Positions 36,238 to 44,148 of a stretch of 64,000 nt of DNA are shown in pieces (position 1 is the stretch's first letter; every line of letters begins with the position of its first letter). The notes below the pieces were generated by a model. That model was not told the DNA's origin. It did not search any database and worked only from the letters and a program-made list of their open reading frames with translations. Source of the stretch: CAVZZV01 sp963779845. Its GTDB lineage: Bacteria; Bacteroidota; Bacteroidia; Bacteroidales; GCA-2748055. Location of the stretch: NCBI GenBank assembly GCA_963779845.1, contig CAVZZV010000006.1, positions 626,612 to 690,611 on the forward strand, read 5' to 3'. A program made the position numbers and the translations under genes.

Positions 36238-36366
36238 GCCATAACGGACGGCGGTAAGCCCCGTGCCGATATTTTTAAGATATTTGTCGGTTTCCGATTA
36301 AGTGAATTTTTACAAATAATTTCGTTTTAAGAATGAACCAGGCATTGGGCTTACCGTTTGTTAGCA
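36238..36366. repeat. attC site 11
   Basis: Left core GCCATAAC, right core GTTAGCA. Nearly identical to sites 9, 14, 17 and 18. Confidence 0.9.
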
Positions 36367-36374
36367 AAATGTGC

Positions 36375-36752
36375 CTATTGGATTAATTTATAATCTTTGA
36401 TCAACAAATTCGCTGAAAGATTCAAACGAGTTGCCAATTTTCGAATCATTTCAACTGTCAATCTGCGCTTACGATTCAAAATCTCTGATACTCTACTTTT
36501 CCCTCCAATTTCAGAAATCAAATCAACTTGCTTAAGGTGCATTTCTTCCATCCGTATCTTAATCGCTTCAATCGGATCTGGTGCTTCAATCGGATAATGT
36601 TTGTTTTCATATTCGTCAACCATTAATCCAAGTATCTCTAGCTCATCACTATCGGGTGTACCAAGTTGGGCATCGAAAATCTCTTCCAATCTTTTTAATG
36701 CAGCTTTGTAATCCATTTCCGTTTTAATCGGTTTTAATTCCATATCCACCAA
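36375..36752 (-). CDS. higA: HigA-type antitoxin (HTH)
   Basis: 125 aa. Residues ~1-55 (YKAALKRLEEIFDAQLGTPD, then DELEILGLMVDEYE) are the HigA2 N-terminal segment; then KQVDLISEIGGKSRVSEILN and RKRRLTVEMIRKLATRL form the helix-turn-helix. It lies 2 bp after the HigB gene. Confidence 0.9.
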   Translation of the reverse strand: MVDMELKPIKTEMDYKAALKRLEEIFDAQLGTPDSDELEILGLMVDEYENKHYPIEAPDPIEAIKIRMEEMHLKQVDLISEIGGKSRVSEILNRKRRLTVEMIRKLATRLNLSANLLIKDYKLIQ

Positions 36753-36754
36753 TT

Positions 36755-37051
36755 TTAAATATTATTTGCATCAATTTTATCATAATCCGAGTGAGTTCCT
36801 ATGAATCGGACAAAAGCTAGTTGATGATCGAAATTGAACTTAATCACCAATCGGTATGAATTGCCTTTAATATTAAAAACAATCCTACTATCCTTAAGAA
36901 TACTTGCATTGGCATAACTCTGTTTCACATTGTTTGGCGTTTTCCAATCCGAATTCATTGCCGTATCATACCATGTTTTTAAATACTGTTCCGAATCTGG
37001 ATGCTTCTCCCAAAACTCTCTAAGTGTACTTTTTGCAAATATTCTTTTCAT
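36755..37051 (-). CDS. higB: HigB toxin (PF09907 type)
   Basis: 98 aa. FAKSTLREFWEKHPDSEQYL, then NVKQSYANASIL, then RLVIKFNFDHQLAFVRFIG and THSDYDKID are diagnostic of the HigB_toxin family, a ribosome-dependent mRNA interferase different in sequence from the HigB at 31942. Confidence 0.93.
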   Translation of the reverse strand: MKRIFAKSTLREFWEKHPDSEQYLKTWYDTAMNSDWKTPNNVKQSYANASILKDSRIVFNIKGNSYRLVIKFNFDHQLAFVRFIGTHSDYDKIDANNI

Positions 37052-37136
37052 AGTTCTCTATTCGGGAACAAATATACCATAAAATTCTCAAATTGGGAAC
37101 TATTTTTTTTGCAGAATGTTTTTCTCAAGGCATTTT

Positions 37137-37268
37137 TGCTAACGGATGGCGGTTACCGTAGTTGCCGGAGTTCGGAGACGAAAATTGTCCACCGAAAACG
37201 TGGATGATTAAATGAAAATGCCACCAAATCCCACATCACCAGGCAATTACGGTTACCGCATGTTGGCA
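37137..37268. repeat. attC site 12
   Basis: Left core TGCTAAC, right core GTTGGCA. Distinct arms (GGCGGTTACCGTAGTTGCCG and GGCAATTACGGTTACCG) that pair well. Confidence 0.88.
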
Positions 37269-37275
37269 CCTGGCT

Positions 37276-37614
37276 TTATTTGGTATCGATGATTTTAATA
37301 ATTTCCTTTTTCAGCTTAGGAAGATGTATCGAAATTATCCCCCATATCACAACATCGTCAACTTTATCATAACCATGAATCACCCAATTGCGGGTATCGA
37401 CAATCTTTCTGGCATTTTCAATTTTTAGTGAAGGATCAATTTTCAATGCTTTATTGAGAGCCTCTCCAATTATCTCAATTTCTCGTTCAATTCCTCTGCG
37501 AAGTAACTTATTTTTCAGATATTCCTTGAAATCATGGTTATCTCCTAAAAATTCGTTGATCGAGTTTATAGAAGTTAAAACATCAAAAAGATATTTGTGT
37601 GTTTCATGCCTCAT
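37276..37614 (-). CDS. hepT: HEPN-domain toxin (HepT-like)
   Basis: 112 aa helical protein; RX4H motif in TRNWVIHGYDKVD, preceded by IEREIEIIGEALNKALK. Second HEPN/MNT pair of the array. Overlaps the MNT gene by 11 bp. Confidence 0.9.
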   Translation of the reverse strand: MRHETHKYLFDVLTSINSINEFLGDNHDFKEYLKNKLLRRGIEREIEIIGEALNKALKIDPSLKIENARKIVDTRNWVIHGYDKVDDVVIWGIISIHLPKLKKEIIKIIDTK

Positions 37615-37912
37615 AAATCAAAACCTTAGATTTATTAATACTATCAATAAGATAGGGGTTGGATAGGGATCGTTCAGTTAAAATGTCGATTTCTCTATTA
37701 AAAATTTCTCTTAACTTATAGTGTAATGAGAAATAATTGTTAGTGTATTCTTCTACTGACAAATCATCTGGAAATGAAATCAAAAAATCAATATCGCTAT
37801 TTTCCTGAAAAGTATCAGATAATACTGAACCAAAAGCATAAAGCCGCTTAACTTTTAATGTTTGGCAAATGCTCTTTAAATCATCCGTCCGATTTTCCAG
37901 AATTGCTTGCAT
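37604..37912 (-). CDS. mntA: MNT nucleotidyltransferase antitoxin
   Basis: 102 aa. RLYAFGSVLSDTFQENSDID carries the GS ... DxD nucleotidyltransferase motif. ERSLSNPYLIDSINKSKVLIYEA matches the tail of the other MNT protein (SSIRNPYLRKSIDSTKVLIY), so the two cassettes share a family but are diverged. Confidence 0.9.
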   Translation of the reverse strand: MQAILENRTDDLKSICQTLKVKRLYAFGSVLSDTFQENSDIDFLISFPDDLSVEEYTNNYFSLHYKLREIFNREIDILTERSLSNPYLIDSINKSKVLIYEA

Positions 37913-37962
37913 ATTCTTTTTTTTTCAAATTTAGCTTATTTTTAGAACTTTCCCTAAGCTTG

Positions 37963-38092
37963 GTGCCAACGGACGGCGGTAGGTACAGTGCCGGCATTTA
38001 TACAATTTCTTTTCGTTTTAAGTAAGAACTAATTTAAACAATTAATTTCAGACTAAGAAAGAGCAAGGCATTGGACCTACCGCTTGTTAGCC
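37963..38092. repeat. attC site 13
   Basis: Left core TGCCAAC, right core GTTAGCC. Arms identical in type to site 6. Confidence 0.9.
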
Positions 38093-38104
38093 ACTGACCT
38101 TAGT

Positions 38105-38527
38105 TCATTTTTTTTGAATTGAAGTAAGATACTCCTCGGCTGTCATTACAGGTAATTTTGCATTTTTAAAGTCCCTGTGGTTTCTGGTAATAAGAATATC
38201 TTGTTTGTTTTCTAAGGCAGTAAAATATTGGAGAGCATCCTCAAAATCAGGAAAATCACTATCATTTAAAGCCAGCTCCACAACCTTGTCATCTAATTTC
38301 AAAACTCGCACTAAAATCTTGAATTTTCGCAAAATTTCCTTAGCCTGAACTTTAGATTTTTGCCTCGATAGAATGTAATTCGTATTTGCAAAAGTTAAAG
38401 AGGAAACACTCAATTTTATTTCGCCCAGATCTGCAATTGAAAATAGATCTGCTGCGCTTTGGTAAAATGCTCCACGTTTTGCAATTAAGTCAATTACAAT
38501 ATTTGTGTCGATAAATAATTTGCTCAT
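38105..38527 (-). CDS. PIN-domain (VapC-like) toxin
   Basis: 140 aa. Begins KLFIDTNIVIDLIAKRGAFY; conserved acidic residues in FPDFEDALQYFTAL and in ITRNHRDF. Typical PIN ribonuclease of the VapC type. ATGA overlap (4 bp) with the antitoxin. Confidence 0.9.
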   Translation of the reverse strand: MSKLFIDTNIVIDLIAKRGAFYQSAADLFSIADLGEIKLSVSSLTFANTNYILSRQKSKVQAKEILRKFKILVRVLKLDDKVVELALNDSDFPDFEDALQYFTALENKQDILITRNHRDFKNAKLPVMTAEEYLTSIQKK

Positions 38528-38769
38528 TTGTATTTCTCGTTAAGATAATCACCGTACTCACTTTTATAATCAAAATCTTCAGGAAGCCGAATTACACCAC
38601 TTAAACTTTCCACGAGCGGGGTAATCCTTATTTCTGATTTTCTTTTGCTAGTGATTGATGCAAGATAGGATTCAATCAATTTTGATAAACTTATCTTATT
38701 CGATCTAGCATACTCTTTCGCTCTACCGATGATTTCCTCATCTACATTAAGCGTTAATTTTGTGTCCAT
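38524..38769 (-). CDS. VapB-like antitoxin (DUF6364 type)
   Basis: 81 aa. KLTLNVDEEIIGRAKEYARS, then NKISLSKLIESYLASI, is the ribbon-helix-helix of DUF6364 antitoxins; the C-terminal LPEDFDYKSEYGDYLNEKYK is a toxin-binding tail typical for partners of PIN toxins. Confidence 0.88.
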   Translation of the reverse strand: MDTKLTLNVDEEIIGRAKEYARSNKISLSKLIESYLASITSKRKSEIRITPLVESLSGVIRLPEDFDYKSEYGDYLNEKYK

Positions 38770-38876
38770 AGCTTTGTAATTTACGTGTAAATATACAAAA
38801 TGATTACGTGTCTTGCAAATATTTCACGTAAGATATATATTGTTATATACGTATTTTAAGTTTTGATCGGTTTGTG

Positions 38877-39004
38877 GCTAACGGACGGCGGTAAGCACTG
38901 TGCCGACATTTTTAAGATTTTTGTTCGTTTTCCGATTAAGTAAATTTATTCAAATAATTTCGATTTAAGAATGAACTCGGCATTGGGCTTACCGTTTGTT
39001 GTGT
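38877..39004. repeat. attC site 14
   Basis: Left core GGCTAAC, right core GTTGTGT. Same arm family as sites 9 and 11. Confidence 0.9.
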
Positions 39005-39012
39005 GGCGTAGT

Positions 39013-39360
39013 TCATTTCAAATCAATCGACAATACTTTTGATAATCCAATTCGTATTTCGTCCATCAGCGATTCAGACAATTCACCAAGTCGTTTTACA
39101 AATCTATCTTTAGATACTGAATGTACCTGAAAACAGTCAGCCGATGAATCTTTGATTAAACCGTTTGTGGAATTTGATTTAATCTTAATCATCCAGGGAG
39201 CTATCTCATATCTGTCTTTCCAATCGGTGATCGGAACAATGATTTTTAATGGCAACTTACCCAATGAATCATCATTCACAATAATTGCTGGTCTAGTTTT
39301 TCTAATCTCAGATCCAACTGTCGGGTCAAGATTTATCAGCCAAACTTCATTTTGTTTCAT
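39013..39360 (-). CDS. MazF/PemK-family toxin
   Basis: 115 aa from MKQNEVWLINLDPTVGSEIR, chosen because MazF proteins begin here; an ATG six codons upstream is also open. KTRPAIIVNDDSLGKLPLKI and IVPITDW are the core strands. Overlaps the antitoxin end by 14 bp. Confidence 0.9.
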   Translation of the reverse strand: MKQNEVWLINLDPTVGSEIRKTRPAIIVNDDSLGKLPLKIIVPITDWKDRYEIAPWMIKIKSNSTNGLIKDSSADCFQVHSVSKDRFVKRLGELSESLMDEIRIGLSKVLSIDLK

Positions 39361-39559
39361 AGAAATCTTCAAAATCAAGGTCGGTAAAAGCTGTCAATTC
39401 TGTATCTGTTTTGTAATCAGCGATCAAGTTATCCGCTGCTTTTTTCATAATATTTTTATCCTCGTGAGCACGAATAGAATGTATGGTTTTCTCAACTACA
39501 TAAATTCTCTCGGAAATCGGTAGTCGTTGAATGGCCCTTATTAAATCATTTGTCCTCAT
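39347..39559 (-). CDS. Putative antitoxin of MazF-like toxin
   Basis: 70 aa. Helical start (TNDLIRAIQRLPISERIYVV) and acidic C-terminus (TELTAFTDLDFEDFYETK). This type precedes PemK toxins in many Bacteroidota. Confidence 0.78.
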   Translation of the reverse strand: MRTNDLIRAIQRLPISERIYVVEKTIHSIRAHEDKNIMKKAADNLIADYKTDTELTAFTDLDFEDFYETK

Positions 39560-39633
39560 ATCGATTCTTTTTTATTTTGCAAGATACGAAAAATATCATC
39601 CAGCTTGTTAAGTTTTGATGGGGCCCTACTATG

Positions 39634-39762
39634 CCACACAACGTATCGGCTGTATGTTCCGTTGCCTCCGGTTTATCTCATTAGTTTTAATAATTTATCT
39701 AAGATATGGTTAAATTTCATTTTAACGATAGTCTGGCAATGGAATATGACAGCCTGTTGTAC
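39634..39762. repeat. attC site 15 (type B)
   Basis: Left core CACACAAC, right core GTTGTAC. Arms GTATCGGCTGTATGTTCCG and GGAATATGACAGCC, the second attC sequence family. Confidence 0.85.
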
Positions 39763-39780
39763 ACCGTTTGTGATCATTAT

Positions 39781-40107
39781 CTAGGCGATACTCCAGTCTT
39801 TATTTTCTAATTCAATTTTGAAATTTACTTTTGCTTTTAGTGCATGAAAAATCCTCAACACATTGCTAATTGTCATATTTCTTGCATTCCGTTCTAGTTT
39901 GGAAATTTCAGATTTCTTGACTCCAATTAAATCACCAAGCTGTTCTTGTGTTAAATTACGCTCTTTGCGAGTTTGTTTGATCATTTCTCCTAAAATATCA
40001 AGTTTTAGCTCAAACTCATATTGATCTCTATCTTCAGTTCCAACTTCGCCGATATATTTATCTTTAAGTTTATCAAAACTGAGAAACTGCATTTCTTTAT
40101 TATCCAT
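39781..40107 (-). CDS. XRE-family antitoxin, now orphan
   Basis: 108 aa. Helix-turn-helix: IKQTRKERNLTQEQLGDLIG, then VKKSEISKLERNARNMTISN. It is homologous to the antitoxin at 49972 (same KYIGEVGTEDRDQYEF-type lead-in). The toxin gene that should precede it survives only as ~20 codons (40109-40177), so the protein has no functional partner here. Confidence 0.88.
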   Translation of the reverse strand: MDNKEMQFLSFDKLKDKYIGEVGTEDRDQYEFELKLDILGEMIKQTRKERNLTQEQLGDLIGVKKSEISKLERNARNMTISNVLRIFHALKAKVNFKIELENKDWSIA

Positions 40108-40108
40108 A

Positions 40109-40177
40109 TCAAGTTGTTTTAAAGTAAAATTCCATTATCTGTCTTGCTCTTTTAATTTCAGATTTAGGTGTTTTCTG
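40109..40177 (-). pseudogene. C-terminal remnant of a Gp49/RelE-like toxin
   Basis: The last codons read QKTPKSEIKRARQIMEFYFK then TT and stop. They match the conserved C-terminus of the Gp49-like toxins in this array (KTPKQDIEKAVMIKEKYF at 50305, TPMKEIDKAEKLKKQYY at 41395). The 5' part is gone, together with the left half of the next attC. Confidence 0.75.
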
Positions 40178-40252
40178 AGAAATCTATGCTAATTTAATAT
40201 ATATTCTTCTTTTTCAGATAGGGCAAGGTATTGTACATACCGTATGTTGTAA
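40178..40252. repeat. attC site 16, left half deleted
   Basis: Only the spacer and right arm remain (GGGCAAGGTATTGTACATAC, right core GTTGTAA), closely matching the right half of site 10. No YAAC core or left arm precedes it. Cannot form an attC hairpin. Confidence 0.78.
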
Positions 40253-40268
40253 GTAGTGCCTCATTAAA

Positions 40269-40667
40269 TTAATGTTTATATATCAAATTAATCTCTGATA
40301 ATTCTTGTCCAATTTGATGAATTCCATAAAGAATCTTTTCTGTCTGTTTATCAGATGGCTTCTTATGTCCTTGTACGTATTGAGACAATAATGTCGGATT
40401 CATTCCAATCTTATCAGCAAGAAACTTGGAATTAATTACTTTATAATATTGGAAAAACTGTTTGAAGTCAATCTCAAATTTCAGGTTTTCATGTGTCAAT
40501 TTAAGATTGTCGTCCTCAAAAAAGAGATTGGCTGCCTCAAATGCATTTTCAATTAATTCGGGTATTGTCCGGCCAGTCGTAAATATAGGGTAATCAACAC
40601 TAAAAGCTGAAAATCCCGTATCGGTTTTTTCAACATTTATTTTAATTTTTCTTGTTGTCATTTTCAT
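40269..40667 (-). CDS. hicB: HicB-like antitoxin with HTH
   Basis: 132 aa from MKMTTRKIKINVEKTDTGFS. The N-terminal half is a partial RNase-H-like HicB fold (GFSAFSVDYPIFTTGRTIPE, LIENAFEAANLFFED). The C-terminal half is a helix-turn-helix (FLADKIGMNPTLLSQYVQGH). Follows HicA by 21 bp. Confidence 0.85.
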   Translation of the reverse strand: MKMTTRKIKINVEKTDTGFSAFSVDYPIFTTGRTIPELIENAFEAANLFFEDDNLKLTHENLKFEIDFKQFFQYYKVINSKFLADKIGMNPTLLSQYVQGHKKPSDKQTEKILYGIHQIGQELSEINLIYKH

Positions 40668-40688
40668 AATTATCCCTGTTATCATTCG

Positions 40689-40874
40689 TTATTTTATTCC
40701 AGCATCTTTTAGAATTTTCTTTTCCAGTCCTTTACCAAGCTCTTGACTACCATGGTTTGGGAAAATTATCCGTCCAGGTTTTGCGTCATGTTTCATCTTT
40801 ACATGGGAACCTTTTTGCGAAGTCGGATACCACCCATCTTTTATCAGCAGTCTATAAAGTTCAGAACACTTCAT
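40689..40874 (-). CDS. hicA: HicA mRNA interferase toxin
   Basis: 61 aa from MKCSELYRLLIKDGWYPTSQ; the more upstream start adds eight unlikely residues. The dsRBD-like HicA core with catalytic His is in QKGSHVKMKHDAKPGRIIFP and NHGSQELGKGLEKKILKDAG. Normal HicA size. Confidence 0.92.
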   Translation of the reverse strand: MKCSELYRLLIKDGWYPTSQKGSHVKMKHDAKPGRIIFPNHGSQELGKGLEKKILKDAGIK

Positions 40875-40966
40875 TAATATAATCCAATTCAAAACCAATC
40901 AAAGGTAAATAATAATTTACTTTTATGCAAGTGTAGCAGCTATATGTGGGGTGTTCTCTGGCATTA

Positions 40967-41095
40967 CTTACAACGGACGGCGGTAAGCCCAGTGCCGATA
41001 TTTTTAAGATTTTTGTTCGGTTTCCGACTAAGTAAATTTATACAAAGAATTTCGTTTTAAGAAAGAACAAGGCATGGGGCTTACCGTTTGTTGGG
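40967..41095. repeat. attC site 17
   Basis: Left core CTTACAAC, right core GTTGGGT. The hicAB unit starts GTTGTAAGTAGTGCC and ends GGCATTACTTACAAC, a 14-of-15 complement. Confidence 0.9.
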
Positions 41096-41111
41096 TGTAT
41101 GTGCCTTTTAT

Positions 41112-41414
41112 TTAAACACTTAATCTTAACTGCCTGCCGAACCCCTCCCTGATTATCCTCATAAGTGTCGACAACCTGATATCGGAAGCATTATTCTCAA
41201 TCCTGGAAATGTAGGTTTTTGTGGTACCACATTTTCTCGCTAATTGTTCTTGAGTCATGCCATTCTCTTTCCTGAGTTTCTGAATCATAACTCCAAGCCT
41301 GAATGCCTCAAAACCTTCCTCAAACATCTCACGCTCAGGATTTCCTCTTTTACCATATTGCTGATCAAGATGGTCATCGAAGGAAGTTAAACTTTTATTT
41401 TGCTGATTTTTCAT
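41112..41414 (-). CDS. XRE-family antitoxin
   Basis: 100 aa from MKNQQNKSLTSFDDHLDQQY. Helix-turn-helix: LRKENGMTQEQLARKCGTTK, TYISRIENNASDIRLSTLMR. The PEREMFEEGFEAFRLGVMIQ lead-in is shared with the antitoxins at 41962 and 47657. Overlaps the toxin gene upstream by 20 bp. Confidence 0.9.
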   Translation of the reverse strand: MKNQQNKSLTSFDDHLDQQYGKRGNPEREMFEEGFEAFRLGVMIQKLRKENGMTQEQLARKCGTTKTYISRIENNASDIRLSTLMRIIREGFGRQLRLSV

Positions 41415-41748
41415 CGTAATACTGTTTTTTAAGTTTCTCTGCTTTATCAATCTCTTTCATTGGTGTTCTCTCTGTCTTCTTTTGAAATCCATTTATCAAA
41501 ATCACCAGTTGCCCTTTGTCAAAGAAACTAAATACCCTATAAATATTATTCCCATATTCAACCCTGATTTCATAAAGACCAGTGGAAGCCTCAATATGCT
41601 TGAAATACTTAACAGGGACTCTATCAATAGTTGATATTAATTTCAATGTCCAGTTGAATTTCTTTCTTACTTCCGGGTCAAGCGTATTGAAGAAATCCAA
41701 ATAGTAATTCTTGTAGTAGAAGATGTTCCTGATATTTCTTTCTTCCAT
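41395..41748 (-). CDS. Gp49/HigB-like RelE-superfamily toxin
   Basis: 117 aa. VPVKYFKHIEASTGLYEIRV, then GNNIYRVFSFFDKGQLVILI, then NGFQKKTERTPMKEIDKAEK are the PF05973 phage-derived Gp49-like signature. Toxin precedes antitoxin. Confidence 0.92.
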   Translation of the reverse strand: MEERNIRNIFYYKNYYLDFFNTLDPEVRKKFNWTLKLISTIDRVPVKYFKHIEASTGLYEIRVEYGNNIYRVFSFFDKGQLVILINGFQKKTERTPMKEIDKAEKLKKQYYDEKSAK

Positions 41749-41820
41749 ATCGCAAAGTTAGCTAATCAGGTAACATCCTCCAAATTTATTATTAATCTTT
41801 TTGTGTTCTCCTGGCATTAC

Positions 41821-41949
41821 ACCCAACGGACGACGGTAAGCCCCGTGCCGATATTTTTAAGATATTTGTTCGGTTTCCGATTAAGTGAATTTTTACAAAT
41901 AATTTCGTTTTAAGAATGAACCAGGCATTGGGCTTACCGTTTGTTGCCT
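41821..41949. repeat. attC site 18
   Basis: Left core ACCCAAC, right core GTTGCCT. Arm family as in sites 9, 11, 14 and 17. Confidence 0.9.
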
Positions 41950-41961
41950 GCTGTAGCTTTA

Positions 41962-42252
41962 TTAGCCAATCGAAATATTCAAATTCTTTCCTAATCCAAT
42001 TTCAATCAGTTTATGGTATGTCGATATCTGAATATCACTTTGTCCTCGCTCAATTCTAGAAATATAGCTCTTTTTTGTACCTGTCCTTTCAGCAAGTTCT
42101 TCTTGAGTTAATTTCGATTCCTTTCTCGCCTCTTTCAACATTATTCCTAATCTGAATGCAAGTGAATCAGCATCAAACCTATCTCTCGATGGAGTGCCTT
42201 TTTCTCCATATTTTTTTATTAATAAGTCTTCGAAATCAGTTACATTTTTCAT
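41962..42252 (-). CDS. XRE-family antitoxin
   Basis: 96 aa. SRDRFDADSLAFRLGIMLKE, ESKLTQEELAERTGTKKSYI and SRIERGQSDIQISTYHKLIE form the usual HTH antitoxin of Gp49 toxins. 4-bp overlap with the toxin gene. Confidence 0.92.
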   Translation of the reverse strand: MKNVTDFEDLLIKKYGEKGTPSRDRFDADSLAFRLGIMLKEARKESKLTQEELAERTGTKKSYISRIERGQSDIQISTYHKLIEIGLGKNLNISIG

Positions 42253-42602
42253 TTTATTTGTCCTCCATATTTTTCTTTCAAATAATCTTTTTTCAGTCTC
42301 TCAGCCATCTTAATTTCCTTTTGTGGGGTCTTCTGCGTCTTTTTTAGAAAGCAGTTTGTCAATACAACAAGGTCTCCCTTATCTTGGAAGCATAAAATCC
42401 GAATACTTTTAAAAGCCGTTATTACTCGAATTTCCCAAATCCCGTCGGTATTCTCTAGCAATTTGTAGAATTTCTTTGGGACTTGTCTCTCAAATCTTAC
42501 TAGATCAAGCACATATTCAATCTTTTCTTGAATCTTATAATCCAGATTTTTGTAAAAATCAACAAAGTTATCCTTGTATGCAATTACCTTTCTAATCATC
42601 AA
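42249..42602 (-). CDS. Gp49/HigB-like RelE-superfamily toxin
   Basis: 117 aa. VPKKFYKLLENTDGIWEIRV, then FKSIRILCFQDKGDLVVLTN and FLKKTQKTPQKEIKMAERLK. Same family as the toxins at 41395, 47949 and 50305, but clearly diverged from each. Confidence 0.92.
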   Translation of the reverse strand: MMIRKVIAYKDNFVDFYKNLDYKIQEKIEYVLDLVRFERQVPKKFYKLLENTDGIWEIRVITAFKSIRILCFQDKGDLVVLTNCFLKKTQKTPQKEIKMAERLKKDYLKEKYGGQIK

Positions 42603-42679
42603 ACAAAGTTAACTATTCAGTTTACATATTCAAAATTAAATCAGCTTATTTTTTAGCAGTGAGACTCTCGTGCTATTGC

Positions 42680-42809
42680 AGGCAACGTTGAGTATATGAA
42701 AAGTAAGCGGTTTCGAAGCAATATTTTTCTTGCTTGGAAGAAAGTTGGAACTTGCTACAAACATTGATACTACTGACGTCTCGCTTATTTTTTATATACA
42801 CTGCTAGAA
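42680..42809. repeat. attC site 19 (right core mutated)
   Basis: Left core AGGCAAC. The right core reads GCTAGAA where GTTAGAA is expected from the partner end (TTCTAAC at 45054). Arms GAGTATATGAAAAGTAAGCG and CGCTTATTTTTTATATACAC pair. Confidence 0.75.
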
Positions 42810-42837
42810 GTTGTTGTTATTTAATTATAGTCAGAAT

Positions 42838-44148
42838 CACTAGTGGGCACTTAAAACCCACTGATTTTTAATTGTTTATCATTTAGTTCTTTGACATCTT
42901 TGTAATCGCATTTCGTAAGTATCTCTTTTATAGGCGTTTTATCGAGTAGAGAGATGCTGAGAATTTGTAGGATTTCGTAGATTGTACGGTCAACTTTCAA
43001 TTTGTTACCAACTATGGCAACAAGGCAGTAAGAGATGATCGCACAATACATTTGGATTTTCACAGCATTCAAGGTTGTCCCCCAGAAGGATTTTATCCTC
43101 AGATGCTGTTTCATCCATTTGAAAAATAATTCTACTTCCCAGCGTTTTTTGTACAACAATGCTATTTCTAGAGCGGTCAGGCTGTTGTTGTTGGTCAGGA
43201 AAATAAATTCCTGATCCTTCTCCTGATCATAGTACTTTATCCGACGAAGTTTTTCTGGATATTCTTTCTTCGGATAATAGGTCTCCAGCCTTCCTATCTG
43301 GTCATAGCGAACACCTTGGCCTTTATCTACAGAGTTCGAGTACATGCGTTTGAATCGCATGTTATCTTTCGCTCTGGTAACGAAGAAGGCACCTTGTTTA
43401 TGCAGACGATATAAACGACGGTAATCAACGTATGCCTTGTCTACAACGTAGAAGCTTCCTGCTTCAAACTGGATTAGATCCAATATATTGACATCATGAA
43501 CTTTGGCATTGGAGATGTACAAAAAGGTTGGTATCGAGGTCTTCACATCATACAGGGTATGAAGTTTGATACCAGCTTTGGTTCTACGGAACTCTGCCCA
43601 CCAAAAGACACTTAAACAGAGGTCTATGGTAGTTGAGTCCAGAGCATACACATTTCCATCAACGTTGATTTCAAAGTCGGACTTGTAGCAACTGCATCTT
43701 GCTTCATCGATTAAAACGTAGGCAAATTCCTCGAAGATTTTATAGCTGCGTCTTTCATTGGCTTTGCCAAGATTCCGTCGCGTTAAAGTTGGACTAAATC
43801 CCAGATGATAAAACTTGGAATGATGTCCTTCCAGGCTTAGAATCAAGTCTCGCATGCTATCTCTTGATGTAAGCTGACCGAAAACCATGCAAAGCATTTG
43901 ATTCCAGCAGGTAAAGGATCTTACATACTTGTTTCCATTATGCTTATTTACAATTCTATCGAAGACTCTACGAGGTAGAAAATCTGTAAGCTGAGCGAAG
44001 ATATATTTGCCTTGATTCATGGATTAATGCATTTAATACTGCAAAAATCCACATTTTCAATTCAAATCGTCACGCTATATAAAAGCGCTACAAGTGCGAT
44101 GAACAAAGAATTTCAAAGAACGATTAAATATTTTTAGTACCCACTAAT
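42838..44148 (-). mobile_element. IS4-type insertion sequence (DUF4372 group), 8-bp target duplication
   Basis: The ends are inverted: TAGTGGGCACTTAAAA at the left and the complement of TAGTGGGTACTAAAAA at the right. The flanks carry the direct repeat GTCAGAAT (42830-42837 and 44149-44156). Contains one transposase gene. It inserted into the last codons of an M28 peptidase gene. Confidence 0.85.
42851..44020 (-). CDS. IS4-family transposase
   Basis: 389 aa. The N-terminal domain (QGKYIFAQLTDFLPRRVFDR, then FTCWNQMLCMVFGQLTSRDS) is the DUF4372 segment of Bacteroidota IS4 elements. DDE residues: YALDSTTIDL, FYVVDKAYVDY, and the Glu in KKRWEVELFFKWMKQHL with the YREK-like context. Intact and full length, so potentially active. 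Confidence 0.93.
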   Translation of the reverse strand: MNQGKYIFAQLTDFLPRRVFDRIVNKHNGNKYVRSFTCWNQMLCMVFGQLTSRDSMRDLILSLEGHHSKFYHLGFSPTLTRRNLGKANERRSYKIFEEFAYVLIDEARCSCYKSDFEINVDGNVYALDSTTIDLCLSVFWWAEFRRTKAGIKLHTLYDVKTSIPTFLYISNAKVHDVNILDLIQFEAGSFYVVDKAYVDYRRLYRLHKQGAFFVTRAKDNMRFKRMYSNSVDKGQGVRYDQIGRLETYYPKKEYPEKLRRIKYYDQEKDQEFIFLTNNNSLTALEIALLYKKRWEVELFFKWMKQHLRIKSFWGTTLNAVKIQMYCAIISYCLVAIVGNKLKVDRTIYEILQILSISLLDKTPIKEILTKCDYKDVKELNDKQLKISGF

